Shown: positions 1 through 12,179, counted from the stretch's first letter. The stretch is 64,000 nt of DNA from Boesenbergia rotunda (GCA_024364735.1 JAGFNQ010000289.1:248001-312000); one strand, 5' to 3'. Notes: a model not told the origin generated them from the sequence alone. Program-made: numbers and translations.

Positions 1-1187
1 ATCTGGTCTCGTAGCAACCAAATATCTTAAGCTTCCAATCAAGCTTTTATATGCTGTAATATTCGTATTTTTGTCAATTTCATCTTTGGACAACTTTATC
101 TTTTCAATCACAGGAGTAGGGACCGATTTAGAGCTCTCCATCCTAAACCTTTTCAAAATGTCAGAAGCATATTTCTTTTGTGAAACAAAAATTCCATCAT
201 CTATCTGAATAACTTCAAGTCCGAGAAAATAACTCATTAGGCCCATATCTGTCATTTCAAATTTACTAACCAAAGCCTCTCTGAATTTTGTGATTAACTT
301 TAAGTTATTTCCGGTGAAAATCAAGTCATCAACATAAAGACAGACTATGAGTGTATCACCAGATTCAGTATGTTTAACATACAAAGCATGCTCATAAGGA
401 CATCTCAAAAAACCGGTTTCAATAAAGTAAGAGTCAATACAACTATACCATGCTCTCGATGCTTGCTTTAAACCATATAATGTTTTCTTTAATTTGTAAA
501 CCTTATTTTCTTCCCCTTTCTTCACGTATCCTAAAAGTTGTTCAACATATATTTCTTCTTCCAAGAAACCATTCAGAAACACAGATTTCACATCCATTTA
601 ATACAATTTCCAATTATTTTGAGCAGTAAGTGAAATAAGCATGCGTACTGTATCAAATCTACTTATAGGAGCAAAGACGTCAAAATAATTAATACCTGCT
701 TTTTGCTTATAACCTTTTGCAACCAACCTCGCTTTAAAATGATCAATTTCTCCATTTGACCTATACTTTGTCTTGTACACCCACTTTACTCCTACTGGTT
801 CTTTTCTTGGAGGTTGTTCCGTCAATTCCCAAGTACCATTAGTTTCAATGGCATGAATTTCCTTATCCATTGCCTTCAACCAATGAGCCTTTTTAGCAAC
901 ATCCTCAAAAGATATAGGATCACAATCTGCAAAAAGAGCAAACTGAACAATTTCTTCATCAGACAGGTCATTATCATTACTTAATATATAATCTTGCAAG
1001 CGAGCTGGTAATTGACGCTCGCGTTATGATCTCCTTGTTGGTGCTTCAGATTGTACAGAAACTTGAACATTATCTTGAGTAGGCTGCTCATCCAAAAAAT
1101 CGTTGGAAATATCAGGAATAACAATTGATTTTTCTTTTTCAATAGACCAACTCCAACTACCATGTTCATCAAAAATCACATCACGAC
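1..1187 (-). pseudogene. copia pol, reverse transcriptase and linker part (broken)
   Basis: This is the continuation of the copia polyprotein after integrase. The acidic linker (about 1024-1187) is followed by the RT_2 start motif (about 700-780, WVYKTKY then ARLVAKGYKQK), then a segment equivalent to DVKSAFLNG just after 600, LYGLKQASRAW (about 460-490) and the active-site box YVDDL (about 325-340). Two TAA stops (598-600 and 1024-1026) lie in an otherwise open frame, each at a position where Gln (CAA) would fit. The RNase H end lies off the window. Confidence 0.85.
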
Positions 1188-3323
1188 TTATAATAACTTT
1201 CTTAGTTTCAGAATTATATAGCTTATAAGCCCAATAAAAATACACTTCTCACCTTTGTCATCATGTTTCTTTCTCAACATATCTGGTACATGTGCATATG
1301 CCAAACAACCAAAGATCTTGAGATGTTTGACAGTCGATTTTCTTCCACTCCAAGCTTTCTCAGGTGTCTTATTTCGAACACTTCTTGTTGGACATCTATT
1401 CAACACATAAATAGCACAAGATACAGCTTCTGCCCAGAAATGCTTAGGTAGATTTTTTGCTTTCAACATACATCTTACCATGTCCATAACAGTTCTATTT
1501 TTTCTCTCAGCCACCCCATTTTATTGTGGAGTGTATCTAGCTATCATTTGATGTTGAATGCCATGCTTATTTAAAAAATCATCACAGACAATATACTCTG
1601 TACCTCTATCAGTTCTTAAGATTTTGATTTCAAATCCACTTTGTTTTTCAACAAATGACTTAAATTGCTTGAAAATATCACATGCTTCTGACTTTTGATG
1701 TAGAAGATAAACCCAAGTTTTTCGACTCAAATCATCAATAAACGTAATAAAATACTTATTACCTCCAAGTGATGGAACTTCCACTGTGCACAAATCTGAA
1801 TGAACAAGTTCTAACTGTCTTGTGGCTCTCCATGACTTTCCTACAGGAAAAGGTTCTCTATGCTTCTTGCCAATTAAACAAATCTCGCAAACATGATTAG
1901 GCTTCATAATATCAGGCAACTCAAAAACAAGCTTCTTTCTTGCTAAATAATTTAACCCAGAAAAATGAAAGTGCCCAAACCGCATATGCCACAACCAATT
2001 ATCGTCCAAAATCTCAGAATTGAAGCAAGAAAGGAATTTATGTTGAATTTTCAAAGGAAACAATCGATTTTGAGACATCTTTACCTTTGCGATCAACTTT
2101 CCTTTTCCATCTGTTATGGTACAATACCCCTGAATAATGCATATTTTATAACCCTTTTCTGATAATTGTCTCATACTTAATAAGTTTTGGTGAAGTTCAG
2201 GAACATAAAAGATATCAGATATAAAATTTTGAGAACCATCTTTCAATTGGATATAAATATTATCTTTTCCTATAATTGGTACTTTTGTCTTATTTCCAAA
2301 AGTAACCTCTGACTGAATTGATTCATCTAACTCTGAGAATAACTCTTTTCTTCCACACATATGGTTACTACATCCAGTATCCAAAAACCATACGTTCTCA
2401 TCTGCAGGTAAACTGTTACTAGCCAAAAGTAAAGTTTCAGATTCATTAGAATTCTCACCATAATTTTCAACAATGTTTGCCTGGTTGCCACGGTTGTTGA
2501 ATTTCTTGTATCTACAATCTGCAATTTTGTGCCCATATTTTCCACAATTATAGCAATGAGCCAAAAACTTATCTTGCTTGACATTGTCTCCACCTCTTCC
2601 TTGATTTGAGTAATTACCTCGTCCTCTTCCTCTATATCCTCTTCGATGACCTCTATTGAATCCTCCTCCTCTTTGACTAGAGTTAGTCGTGTTAAGATTA
2701 ACTTGACTCTTTAAAGCTTCTTCATTTGTTGGTGTTTCCATCTTTGCTTCGATCCTGTCAATATGACTTTCTATCATACCTTTTAATTCTGCAATTGTCA
2801 GTAGTGCAGTATCATGTGATTCTTGAATTGAGGCCACCACATGATCATACTTCAATGGTATGGTTCGAAGAATCTTTTCAACTACAGCATCATCTCCAAT
2901 TTTATCTCCATATAATCTCATTTTATTGACAAGATCAGTAAGACGTGAAAAATATTGCTCAACTGTTTCTGTAGAGGTCATCTCACATCGATCGTATAAC
3001 CTTCGTAGCGATTGCAACTTTGATTATTGTGCTCGATCAACTCCTTTGTATGACAATTTCAAGATGTCCCACGCCTCCTTTGCAGTCTTGGCATTTGCTA
3101 TCATGCCAAAAATTGAATAATCTACTCCTTGATGAATTTGTCCCAACGCAAGTTGATCTCGACGTTGAGAGTTTGCATCAGCTCCTTCTAAAAGGCCTGG
3201 ATCAATTGAGCTCCAAAGATTTTGAGCTTTCAAATGTGTAGACATCATTATCTGCCAATAATTATAATCGAGCTTCCCATCTAATTTTGGACCTGACCAT
3301 ACAACATTAAAATTGTTTGCCAT
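1188..3323 (-). pseudogene. copia gag-protease-integrase (broken)
   Basis: The start is the ATG at 3321-3323, 34 bases inside the primer site on the minus strand, giving an N-terminus MANNFNVVW. Domains in order: UBN2-type gag (about 2750-3323), a Gly/Arg-rich stretch, the zinc knuckle CYNCGKYGHKIADC (about 2510-2555), aspartic protease DTGCSNHM (about 2355-2380), the GAG-pre-integrase segment with H..H..C..C (about 1870-1990), and the integrase core with RTDRGTEY and a motif around the catalytic Glu (about 1490-1620). A TAA near 3018-3023 and a TAA at 1521-1523 interrupt the frame, the latter where related integrases have Gln before NGV. A frameshift lies near 1245. Confidence 0.88.
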
Positions 3324-3356
3324 ATTTACGTAAAAAAAACAAGCTAGAAGGTTACC

Positions 3357-3370
3357 GGCTCTGATACCAA
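3357..3370 (-). other. primer binding site (tRNA-Met type)
   Basis: On the minus strand the bases read TTGGTATCAGAGCC, the standard plant initiator tRNA-Met complement used by copia elements. It begins two bases inside the end of the LTR (CA at 3373-3374 on the minus strand), which fixes the LTR boundary and the element's direction. Confidence 0.85.
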
Positions 3371-3372
3371 TT

Positions 3373-3657
3373 TGACAGCACTTAAATAAGGAAGAGATAA
3401 AGGAGAACACTCGATAGCAACAACTTAGATGAGAAGAAACAAAATAAAATAGTAGAGAATTAATGTAATGCTTATTGCAAATGAAAAACTTGATTACAAG
3501 CATAGGCTCTACATGCCTTTATATAGTAGTAGCAAACACTAATCCAACCCTAAAATTATGCATCTAAATTAACCTTAGCCATTCATTTATTCAAAGCATA
3601 TCCATTAAAATATGGATATATTTTATCTTAATTTGACTTGATTTAAATAATACAACA
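3373..3657 (-). repeat. 5' LTR of the Tork-like copia element (285 bp)
   Basis: On the minus strand it starts TGTTGTATT and ends GCTGTCA next to the primer site. A TATA-like ACTATATAAAGG lies about 150 bases before the LTR end (near 3515-3530). The partner LTR lies outside the window, so the outer boundary rests on the TG terminus only. Confidence 0.7.
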
Positions 3658-3964
3658 TAATGTTTATTTTGCTAAATAAAAAGAAATTTCCAGATTTATT
3701 CTCTTAGGCTATAAATAGACTTAGAGGTTTTGCTTTAGATTCAATTAATTCATTGAGTTGTAAACTCTCTTTCTCTCTAAGCTTTCTCTGTGCTACAACT
3801 GTAAAGGCTTCTTCGCCTTAAGGAGTTTCTGTTTGAGCATCAACTGCCTTGGAAGCAACGACTCTGTTGCAACCAAGTTTATTTCTTTTTAAAGACGAGT
3901 GTTAGTGCTTATTTTTCATAAACCGTCTATTCACCCCCCTCTAGCCGGTCGACCCAATCCTACA
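3658..3964 (+). repeat. 3' portion of a copia (SIRE-like) LTR, target of the Tork-like insertion
   Basis: This segment carries a TATA box (CTATAAATAG near 3708-3717), a T/C-rich transcription-start-like stretch, and the terminal block TATTCACCCCCCTCTAGCC ending in CCTACA at 3964. The same C-rich terminal block closes the SIRE-type LTRs elsewhere in this window (for example before 13801 and 48571). No primer site follows 3964, so it is a 3' LTR or solo LTR. Its 5' part would lie left of the Tork-like element, beyond the window. Confidence 0.6.
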
Positions 3965-4720
3965 GAATGGGTTATTCACCCATGCGATAGGAATTAAGTT
4001 CTTAAGTCATCTAGAGAAACCTATTCAGAAATCAGAGATCAAATCAGTAAAAAAAAAAAAAGAGAGGAAACCAAAAATGTTTTGTGTCAATTCTTGATGT
4101 TGATCCTGATCATCCTTGCTTTGAATTGAAGCTCAATTATTCCAGATCTAAATGAAACCCTTTTACCCAGCTTAATTCTTTATACTTCAAGCCAAAATTC
4201 CTTTAAATTCAATGTTTTGAAACTGTAATATGAGAAATCTAGAATCCAGAGACTCTTATAGTGCCAACTGATACACATTTTCAGATATTATTACTTCTAG
4301 GATGTTAATTAGCTGATAATGAGAGTGTTACTGAGGATGTGAAGGGATATTATTCTTTCAATTGATAACAGGAAAAGAATCAGCGAGCTAAAGCTGAGAA
4401 AATGTTTTAAGATACAGGAATCACTGAATATTGATTTTTAGTCCAGCCTGCTGTTAGGAAGTTAAACTAATCTCCATTTAGACCATAGGGAGACATTATG
4501 TCACTCCCCGAGACAAACTAAAGTATGGAAATAGCTAAAAAGGATGGAAAATTCCTAAAGCTTGATTACACCTTTCCTAGAAAACTAAAGTAGGCTCTCT
4601 ACAAGTTGTAATATTACAACTGGCCAGCTTATCATTTACAAACGACAGTAGTAAATATTTAACTATATTAAAAAATAGTATAAAAAATAATCTAATAACA
4701 AATCTTCTTACCAAAGAAAA
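3965..4720. other. no recognisable gene
   Basis: AT-rich sequence with no open frame of note on either strand. It may be the right flank of the LTR at 3658-3964 plus the 3' non-coding part of the CACTA element to its right. A CACTA terminal repeat was looked for here and not found. Confidence 0.5.
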
Positions 4721-6608
4721 TCACGCAGCACCATCGCCTCCATCATCGCCATCATCATCACCACCATCATCACCAAAATTTGGAGGATTCTGAAATGGAA
4801 CTGAATTTAATTTAAAATATTCCATGATCGTATTTTGTTGACGCATTATATTTTCCATTCGTCGATCTCTTTCTTCCATTTGTCAATCCCTTTCTGATAT
4901 TATGCCCTTTAAATGAGCAACTTCCTCAGTCTAGCTATGGATCTGTGTGTTGACTTCTGGTGAGCACGAAGTCGAATTATGAGGCAATGCTTTGGTTCTG
5001 CTTAATGAACCCATTCCTAATATTCTTCCTCCCACATTAGGCCCCCCACTGGCCTACAACCATAAATTGAAATTATTGCCAACTGACGACTCGGATCCCT
5101 CAAAATTCTCACTAGCATTTAAGCTTCTCTGTAACTCCTATAGCTCATCATATTTTTCCTGCATTATAATTAAAAAAATTAAATAAAATTATAATAAAAC
5201 AGTCTAACTGCTTAAAACGACTGTGAAATAAAAACCCTACTTCGTACTTATGTTGCTAGCATTAGTAGCAATTTATTTAGTGTACTCTATATCCTTGGGA
5301 GGCAACCAATGTCCACTTAATAAATCAAACTAACATTCTCAGGCAATATGCTTGCACAATGGATCAATGAACTCACAACCTTAGGGTAATATTTTATCTA
5401 ATCAACTATTAGAAATGGCAAAGCACATATGCAAATGAGTGTGAAAGAGTCTAACTGCATTAGTAGCAATTAATGTAAAATAGTCTAACTGCTTAAATTT
5501 GCAATTTATTCATCTTCACTACTTTTGCTCTCTCTCTGCTCCAAGTCTTATCTTTTTTCTACAATGTGTGGATAAAAGTCTATATAAATGTAGGCTCTTT
5601 TCCCAATTCCTTTGTCTAAAACAATTAAAACTATTTAAATTATATGAAATATATTTTTATAATATAATGAAAGGGTTAAAAAATTACCAATCTTTACCTA
5701 TGCTCATCAATATTGAGAGAGTGTCCTGCATAAGTCGCAGACATTTCTCCAGAATTATAAGACTGATTATTCTTATTCTGATGACTCCTTTTTTTAGCCT
5801 CATCTGATTCCCAAAAATTGTTGATTGTAACCCAATTTTCATCGGTGATGAATGGTGGTTTTTCCCCCGACTCGTTGCATGATGTAGTGTATGGCGAATG
5901 TGATCACCACATTTTTTTTAAAAAAAATTCTCTTAACTTCCAACTCAACACTAAGATCCCAATTGAAAGAACGTTGCAATAGAAACAAATATTTAGATTT
6001 ACACTTTTATTTAAGATATAAAATGAATGAGTGAGATATATATACCCTAAATTCGTTCCACCAAAGCTCTCTCATCGGTGGTGGAATGGTAGTATATGAC
6101 ATCGAGTCTCCTCTCCAGTAATTATTCACAATTCTGTTGATCTCGTGAATAACACGTACCGAATTAGTAAACCTATCACAAAGTTACAATCAAACAATAT
6201 TAAAAAATAAAGATAGTTGAAAAATTAAAAAAATTAATTTTACTTACGAATCTCCAACCGGGAATATAGTCTCGCAAATGTCTGGGCTCTCAGCTATTGA
6301 GTGTCTGGAAGGAATCAAGGCTGGGGAATCGAGCGACGTAGGAGAATGGGAAGGTCCTGGTGATGGTGTATGGGAAGGCACCGAGAATGGGGTCTAGGAA
6401 GGTGTCGATGATGGTACATGGGAAGGTCCTGCTTGATTGGAGGGGGCCCTATGCACATGGGATGGTGTATGGGAAGGCCCTGGGGATGGTGTATGGGAAG
6501 GTTCCGGTGATGGTACATGGGAAGGTCCTGCTTGATTGGAGGGGGGCCTATGAACATAGTGTGATAGTGTATCATCAGCCTGACTACGTGAGCTCTATTT
6601 AAGTCCAC
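4721..6608 (-). pseudogene. En/Spm-type second protein (Transposase_24-like), broken multi-exon gene
   Basis: Exons can be followed on the minus strand. First is a Pro/His-rich repeat block (6315-6608). Next is an exon near 6050-6172 ending with a GT donor (ELWWNEFR at its end), like the plant Ptta/En/Spm domain. An exon near 5690-5915 (PPFITDENW, then NNFWESDEAKKRS) follows. A C-terminal part near 4721-5060 carries RILGMGSL, then an Arg/Glu/Met-rich helix and an acidic Asp/Gly tail ending at the TGA 4721-4723. In the family this protein is thought to bind DNA near the element ends. The exact exon boundaries are uncertain. Confidence 0.65.
6315..6608 (-). repeat. in-frame Pro/His-rich coding repeats
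   Basis: A 24-base-class unit containing GGTCCTGCTTGATTGGA and the shorter unit ATGGTGTATGGGAAGG recur several times. On the minus strand they encode repeats of LPIHHP and LPMYHH type, an extended low-complexity linker at the N-terminal side of the second CACTA protein. The plus-strand frame is also open here (6360-6602) only because the repeat lacks stops in both directions. Confidence 0.6.
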
Positions 6609-6963
6609 CTCGTTTAAAGATATGCTGAAAATTTAAAAAATAAGATTAAGTAAAGACAAATTATAGTTATAATGATTAATATGAAAAAACATACCATATT
6701 TGCTGAGAAATAGGAGAATGTGTCAGAACTGTAATGATAAGATATAAACTCTGATAACCTATAGCAAAAAAATACAAAGCATTAACAAATAAAATTTATA
6801 AATTTAATGAGACACTATATATATACATATTTTTGTAAATAATTAAGACAGATAGATTAATTAAACTAAAAGTTATAAAAAAATTTAAAGTAAAAAGAGT
6901 ATCGAAATTGATAAAAAATTATTAAAATTTTTATAAAATTAAAATAACAACACTTACCCATCA

Positions 6964-8306
6964 TTAAACATCAAAGTCGTCATAATCATTGTCATTCTCA
7001 TCGTTGTCGTCATCGTGCTCCTCGTCCTCCTCGTCATCCTCCTCCTCGTCCTCATTATCATCATCATCAATTTCACTTGTATCTACATTTATCACTACTC
7101 CGTTGGGATCTCATAACGTTGGAATAATATACTCGGTCTGAATTGTATTGCCAACTTGGTCTTGTTGATATGCAATGTCTTCCCAACGTTCCTCAATTTT
7201 TTTTCGTGCTTTTGTTTTACAAGCAGCCCACCAATCAATTTTGTCACGTTTCAAACTGGGATATGAAGCATAGAATACTTGAATTGCTTGTTGTGCCTAC
7301 ACAAATGGTTCATATTTCTTATACAATCTCTTATGATTGATTTCAACCAAATTATAACGTGGATGGACCTTCATCCCTCTAATAGGGTCAAACCAACGAC
7401 CCATGAATAGAATAACTCGCATTTCTGGACCTGGATATATTATCTCTATAATTTCATCCAGCAAACCATAAAAATCATTACTTGCATCATCATCATTGGA
7501 TGACTTAACACAAACTCTACTATTCATTGTAGTCTTGCCCTTTCCATATTCTTCAGTATGAAAAGTATATATCCATTTATAAAATATGCCGGCCAAGTGC
7601 GTACTAATGATTTTGGACCCCATGACAATTGAATTAATAAATCATGTTCAAAGTGCGCTTGATTAGTGTGAACCTAAATTAAAATATAAAAATTTATAAA
7701 AGTCTTCATATGTGTAAATAAATTTGAAAATGTCTACTTACATATGATTTGAACCATGGCGCAAACTCTTCTTGAGTTAAGCGATCAAACTCTTCCAGCG
7801 ACAATTCAGAATATAAATTTTCAAAAATCCTAACATAAAAAATCAAATTAGAAATTTGAAAGTTTCAATATAAAAATATTCAGAATATATACTAACTCAT
7901 AATAGGATGATACTTCAGGACAATTCAGTAAAATATATGTTTGGGCTGCCCGCCATTCATTGCCAGTTAAATATCTCTGCTTTCATGGTCCACTTAGTCG
8001 ACCAAGATAGTTAAAAATTGAAAAAGCTTTCAAATTTGGATCAATAGGTCCCTCCTCATTTCTTCCTGGTCTTCGTCGTTTGCTATGCACGTGAGGCTCA
8101 AAGTAATATGATGCAAAAGTTGTTACTTCTTCGACAATATATGCATTAACAATAGAGGCTTCAACTCGTGCTTTATTTTTAACTTTTTTCTTCAAATGAT
8201 ATAAAAATCTGTTGGCAATAAAATAAATTCTATTAGATATATTATATATATTAAAATGAATAAAGTTGTATGAAATCAGATAGTTAAAGTATAAAAGATA
8301 AACATT
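6964..8306 (-). pseudogene. TNP2 transposase C-terminal half (DUF4218/DUF4216-like), multi-exon, broken
   Basis: After the donor that follows WMYPFER (near 8312) the frame resumes after an AG at about 8211 (KKKVKNKARVEAS, the DUF4218 pattern). It is interrupted by a TGA at 7983-7985 and continues to about 7893. Further exons lie at about 7741-7829 and 7060-7676 (VHPRYNLVEINHK, DUF4216 pattern). The tail is very acidic (runs of Asp/Glu, about 6967-7075) and stops at the TAA 6964-6966. A TGA near 7110 replaces a likely Arg codon (CGA), and a frameshift lies near 7620. Exon edges are read by eye from GT/AG sites. Confidence 0.75.
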
Positions 8307-10330
8307 TTACCTTTCAAATGGGTACATCCATCGGAAATGGACAGGTCCACCAACTATTGCCTCATATGGCAAGTGAATCAAAAGATGTTCCATTGAATCA
8401 AAAAATAATGGTGGAAATATTCTTTCCAAATTACACATAATTATCGGAATGTCTCTCTCTAATGTCTCCATGTGCGAATATTTCAAAACTGTTGAGCAAA
8501 TATCATGTAAGAAAATGCTTAACTCCGTAATGGCACCCCATACAAAATTTGGCAATATTTCGTAAAAAGCAATAGGAATGAGTCTCTACATGAATATATG
8601 ACAATCATGACTTTTCAAACCACTCAATTTGTATTCCTTCATATCCACACATCTTCCAAGATTAGAGACATAACCATCTGGAAATTTCATTGATTTTAAC
8701 CATTCACAAACAACACCTTTCTGAGCCTTAGCCAATGTATAAACTGCCTTTGGCTTTGGTCCCCTACTATTTTCATCAACATCAAGAGTAGGTCTATTAC
8801 AAATGAGTCGCATATCTTTTCTTGCATTCAAATTGTCTTTCGTTTTTCCATTGATATCCATCACTGTATTAATCAGATTATCAAAAACATTCTTTTCAAT
8901 ATGCATTACATCAAGATTATGATGAAACAAAAGATTAAACCAATATGGTAAATCCCAAAATATACTCTTTTTAGTCCATTTATGTGTTCTCCCATACTCA
9001 TATGTTATACCATGTGGTTCTTCAATAACAGATGGAAAGTTAACTACTCGGTACCAAATTTGTTCGCCAGTTAATCTCAATGGTGGTGGTGTTCTTTCAA
9101 TTCTATTCTTAGTGAATTCGTTTTTATTCCTTCTGAAATTATGAGCTAGTGGTAAAAATTGTCTATGACAATCAAAATAACTAGCTTTCTTCCCATGTTT
9201 CAATCTAATTGACTTTGATCTTTCCATACATATTGGGCATCCTAAGATCCCAGTAGTACTCCAACCCGAAAGCATACCATAAGCAGGAAAGTCATTTATT
9301 GTCCAAAGAAGAGCTGCCTTCAACATAAACATCTGATTTGTATGAACATCGTAGGTAGGAAAACCTTCAACCCATAATTGTTTCAATTCCACAATCAGTG
9401 GTTGAATATAAATATCTATTAACTTCTTCGGATTTTTCGGGCCAGGCACAACCATGTTAAAAACATATAAGGTGTTTTCATGCACATCGCAAGTGGAAGA
9501 TTATACGGAGTTAAAATAACTGGCCAACATGAATAATTTCGTCTTGATTTCCCAAATGGAGCAAATCCATCTGCACAAAGCCCTAATCTAATATTTCAAG
9601 TCTCCGTGGCAAATTTTGGATATATTCTATCAAAATTTTCCCATGCCTCTCCATCTGATGGATGACACATTAACCCCTCTTCTGTTTGATGATTTGCATG
9701 CCAAGTCATATGTTCAACATTTGCATTAGATGCATAAAGCCTTTGAAACCTTGGAGTTAAAGGCAAATAAAACAACAGACTATATGCTTTACGTCTTTGT
9801 TGACTTCGCGTGGTGCTCTTATACCTTGCTTGATTACAGAATTTACAAACATTTGTTTCAGCATCATGTCCCCAATATAGCATACAACCATCTATGCAAA
9901 CATCAATTCTTTCCTCTAGAAGACCTAATTCTTTGACCAATTTTTTCATAATATAAAAATCATTGGGAAGTATGTGATTATGTGGTAAAAACTCTTTCAT
10001 AACTTGAACAAAATCGTTAAAGCAATCTTGCGACACATTATGATCTGCCTTGACATTCAACAATCTTGCTGTGACAGATAATTTTGTATGACTATCACAA
10101 CCAACCCATAATGGTTCATCAGCAACAGCCAACACATTTTGAAATTGAAGATATGTTTCATCAGCGTGTGGTAGTTCGCCTGAATCCTCCAACGGTGATG
10201 TATAAGTAGTAAACATTTGTTCTACTGATGGAGGACAGCTAGAACATGCACCATGAGGATCGGGAATGAAATTCTGACCTGCTGCATCAAATACCATCCT
10301 CTGATATGGATTTAACTGATTATATTAACT
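8307..10330 (-). pseudogene. TNP2-type CACTA transposase, catalytic half (broken)
   Basis: The frame opens around 10330 (LNPYQRM then VFDAAG) and covers the Transposase_21 (tnp2) domain. A Cys pair ETNVCKFCN lies near 9845-9870, the conserved ADGFAPFG stretch near 9545-9570, VPGPKNPK near 9425-9450, and the characteristic DVMHIEKNVFDN block near 8890-8930. Interruptions are a TGA at 9596-9598 (related proteins have Arg before the N-R-LGL motif), a one-base loss near 9448, and a TAG at 8583-8585 (Gln expected). The protein would excise and reinsert CACTA elements; this copy cannot encode it. Confidence 0.87.
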
Positions 10331-10834
10331 ACGATCGTCTGAATCCAAGGCAGAACAATACGCCAAACTAGCACTAATAGCTAATCAACAAGAATCAGAC
10401 AATGAAGCATCCATGGAAGAAAGCATCGATGAAGGGGGAGCTACATCAGACCATGACAACAATGAAGGGGGAGAATCAAATTTCAGATCTGACACGGCAA
10501 ATGAGGTATGCATTCTACCTCCTGATCAATTTTATAATGACATTAAACTCATGTTTAAATCTTTATGTAAGTTAAGGACTAAAAATGTAGATCTTAACAA
10601 AAAAAAAAATTACAAATACATGTCTTTTAGAACTTTATGATAGATTGAAAATCAAAATTTTAAAATTAATAGATAAAATAGAAAAATTAGAAAATGATTA
10701 TGCATGCTCATGTTTTTAACAAGCTCCAAAAAGATATTTTTATGGAGGACTAAATTGGTATATTAAGAATCATAGAGATCAAATTGTTAAAGTATCTAAA
10801 AATTATATTCGTCCCAAATCTGTATTAAATTGTT
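10331..10834 (+). pseudogene. possible copia gag C-terminal fragment
   Basis: The plus strand is mostly open from about 10335 to 10640, then broken. It is Glu/Asp/Ser-rich and then Lys-rich, with ANEVCILPPDQFYND followed by a heptad-like Lys/Leu stretch (about 10530-10710). It ends in a KNYIRPKSV segment just before a TAG at about 10834. The order (acidic linker, coiled coil, basic tail) resembles the region after the zinc knuckle in SIRE-type gag, such as 14880-15589 in this window. No knuckle is visible, so the call is tentative. Confidence 0.35.
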
Positions 10835-11656
10835 AGATAATATTTTTTTTGTGTATGCTATCTTTCTTTAAAATTTGCTAGATTTTTTATAGTATTTGTT
10901 TAAATCTTTTTAAAGTATTTTTTTGGATTTAATTTTTTTAAAATTTCTTTATGATTGACATAAATTTTTTTTGATGGATATAAATTCATATCCTGCGTTA
11001 AGTGAACGCATAGACAATTTCTTAAGGCGAGTGGATTGCCATGAGCATAGGCAATGGTGACAGAGGAACATAAGAAGAGAGACGCTGCACAATGGAAAGG
11101 ACGCGAGGCAAACAACAAGGATATCCACCCTAATCAATCTCTTGATTCAAATTTTACAATTCTAAATATGGATTGGCCACAAGTGGGGCCAACCAGTTAT
11201 GTTCTCGTTGAGCCTATGTGAGTGGAATTGCAAGTGATGTGGGTAGTGTGTTTTGAAGCGGCTGGAGAAGGGATTAATGTCGGCAATTATATATTATTTC
11301 ATTCATGTGATAAATGGGTAACCATTTTTTGGATATTATTTATTAATTAGGAGTTCCGAATTGATTATTTTCTATATTGTTTCTATTTATTTTTAATATT
11401 TTCATTTCGCATGTATCGTTGTTGATTTGTTATCATACTTGTCTAACAAGAATCTCACTCCATCAAATATGTTTGGGTTTTGGCAGGGTGGGTACACACT
11501 CGATGTCGGAGGGACGAGAAGCCGAGAAAAAAGACTGCTCGAGGAGAAATTCAGAGTTGAATTCAGGTTGAACTCAATTTTGGACGACCGATGCATCACT
11601 TAATCACCGACCGACTGAATGGTCAACTCGAAGTTGACCATTCTAGGTGCCTAAAC
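10835..11656. other. no recognisable gene; left flank of the SIRE-type insertion
   Basis: AT-rich to mixed sequence with no supported gene. The last 60 bases (about 11600-11656) contain small inverted repeats such as GGTCAAC/GTTGACC. They continue in style on the other side of the 24-kb insertion (35678-35743), so the insertion target looks like part of another LTR or repeat. The duplicated target TAAAC is at 11652-11656. Confidence 0.45.
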
Positions 11657-11769
11657 AGTTGATGCAGTCTGACTCTGATTGTTGTTTTGGTGTTAACACC
11701 GATTTTAGTTTAGGTTGATGATTATTATGATTATGGTTAAGTCCTGATCGGGGATTAGGCATGTTATGA

Positions 11770-12175
11770 AAAATCCTAACCTGGAGAGTTAGGTGTGAAA
11801 AATCCTAGCTTGGAGGGCTAGGTATTGGAAAGTCCTAATTCGGAAGGGTTGGGTGAAAATTCCTAGCTTGGAGGGCTACGTGAAAAGTCCTAACTTGGAG
11901 GGTTAGGTGAAAAGTCCCAACTTAGAGGGTTAGGTGACAAATCTTGGCTCGGAGGGTCAGGTCCTAGCTTAGAGGGCTAGGTGTGGAAAGTTTTAACTCG
12001 GAAGGTTGGGTGAAAAGTCCTAGCTTGGAGGGCTAGGTGAAAAGTCCTAACTTGGAGGGTTAGGTGAAAAGTCCAAACTGGACGGTTAGTGGAAAAATCC
12101 TGGCCTGGAGGGTCAGGTCCTAGCTTGGAGGGCTAGGTTGGATGAAACCCTAGCTTGGAGGGCTAGGTTGGAGCC
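11770..12175 (+). repeat. hairpin array 1: short stems around a TTGGAGG-type loop
   Basis: About 13 units of 25-30 bases. Each has a 6-base arm, a 7-base loop and the complementary arm, followed by a TGAAAAGT-like spacer. Examples are CCTAAC / CTGGAGA / GTTAGG at 11775-11793 and CCTAGC / TTGGAGG / GCTAGG at 11804-11822. Other units have CCTGGC with GTCAGG, or CTAAC with GTTGG, paired with G-T wobbles. The arrays recur at the same place in LTR2 (about 22440-22855) and LTR3 (about 33620-34020). Confidence 0.85.
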
Positions 12176-12179
12176 CCTG

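Larger units (their letters stand above)
1..3657 (-). mobile_element. Ty1/copia retrotransposon, Tork/Tnt1-like, 5' LTR plus most of the interior; 3' end outside window
   Basis: Reading on the minus strand, the order is a 5' LTR (3373-3657), a tRNA-Met type primer site (3357-3370), gag, protease, integrase and reverse transcriptase, running off the left edge before RNase H is complete. Protease before integrase before RT is the copia order. The short LTR (285 bp) and the gag type resemble Tnt1/Tork elements; the exact lineage is not resolved. The coding part has at least four stops and one frameshift, so it is dead. It appears to be inserted in another LTR (3658-3964). Confidence 0.88.
4721..10330 (-). 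mobile_element. CACTA (En/Spm) DNA transposon, degenerate, ends not found
   Basis: Two adjacent minus-strand genes typical of plant CACTA elements are present: a TNP2-type transposase (about 6964-10330) and an En/Spm second protein of the Transposase_24/Ptta type (about 4721-6608). Both are broken. The usual terminal CACTA bases with matching inverted repeats could not be identified on either side. The N-terminal transposase-associated domain is also missing, replaced near 10330 by a possible copia gag fragment, so the 5' end is probably truncated or interrupted. Confidence 0.85.

Noticed and set aside
6360..6602. Plus-strand 80-codon frame with repeated MVYGK
   Set aside because: Opposite-strand shadow of the Pro/His-rich repeat in the second CACTA protein.
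5517..11245. CACTAC at 5517 and GTAGTG near 11240 as CACTA element ends
   Set aside because: The left site lies inside the second CACTA gene, and the bases beyond the motifs do not form an inverted repeat.
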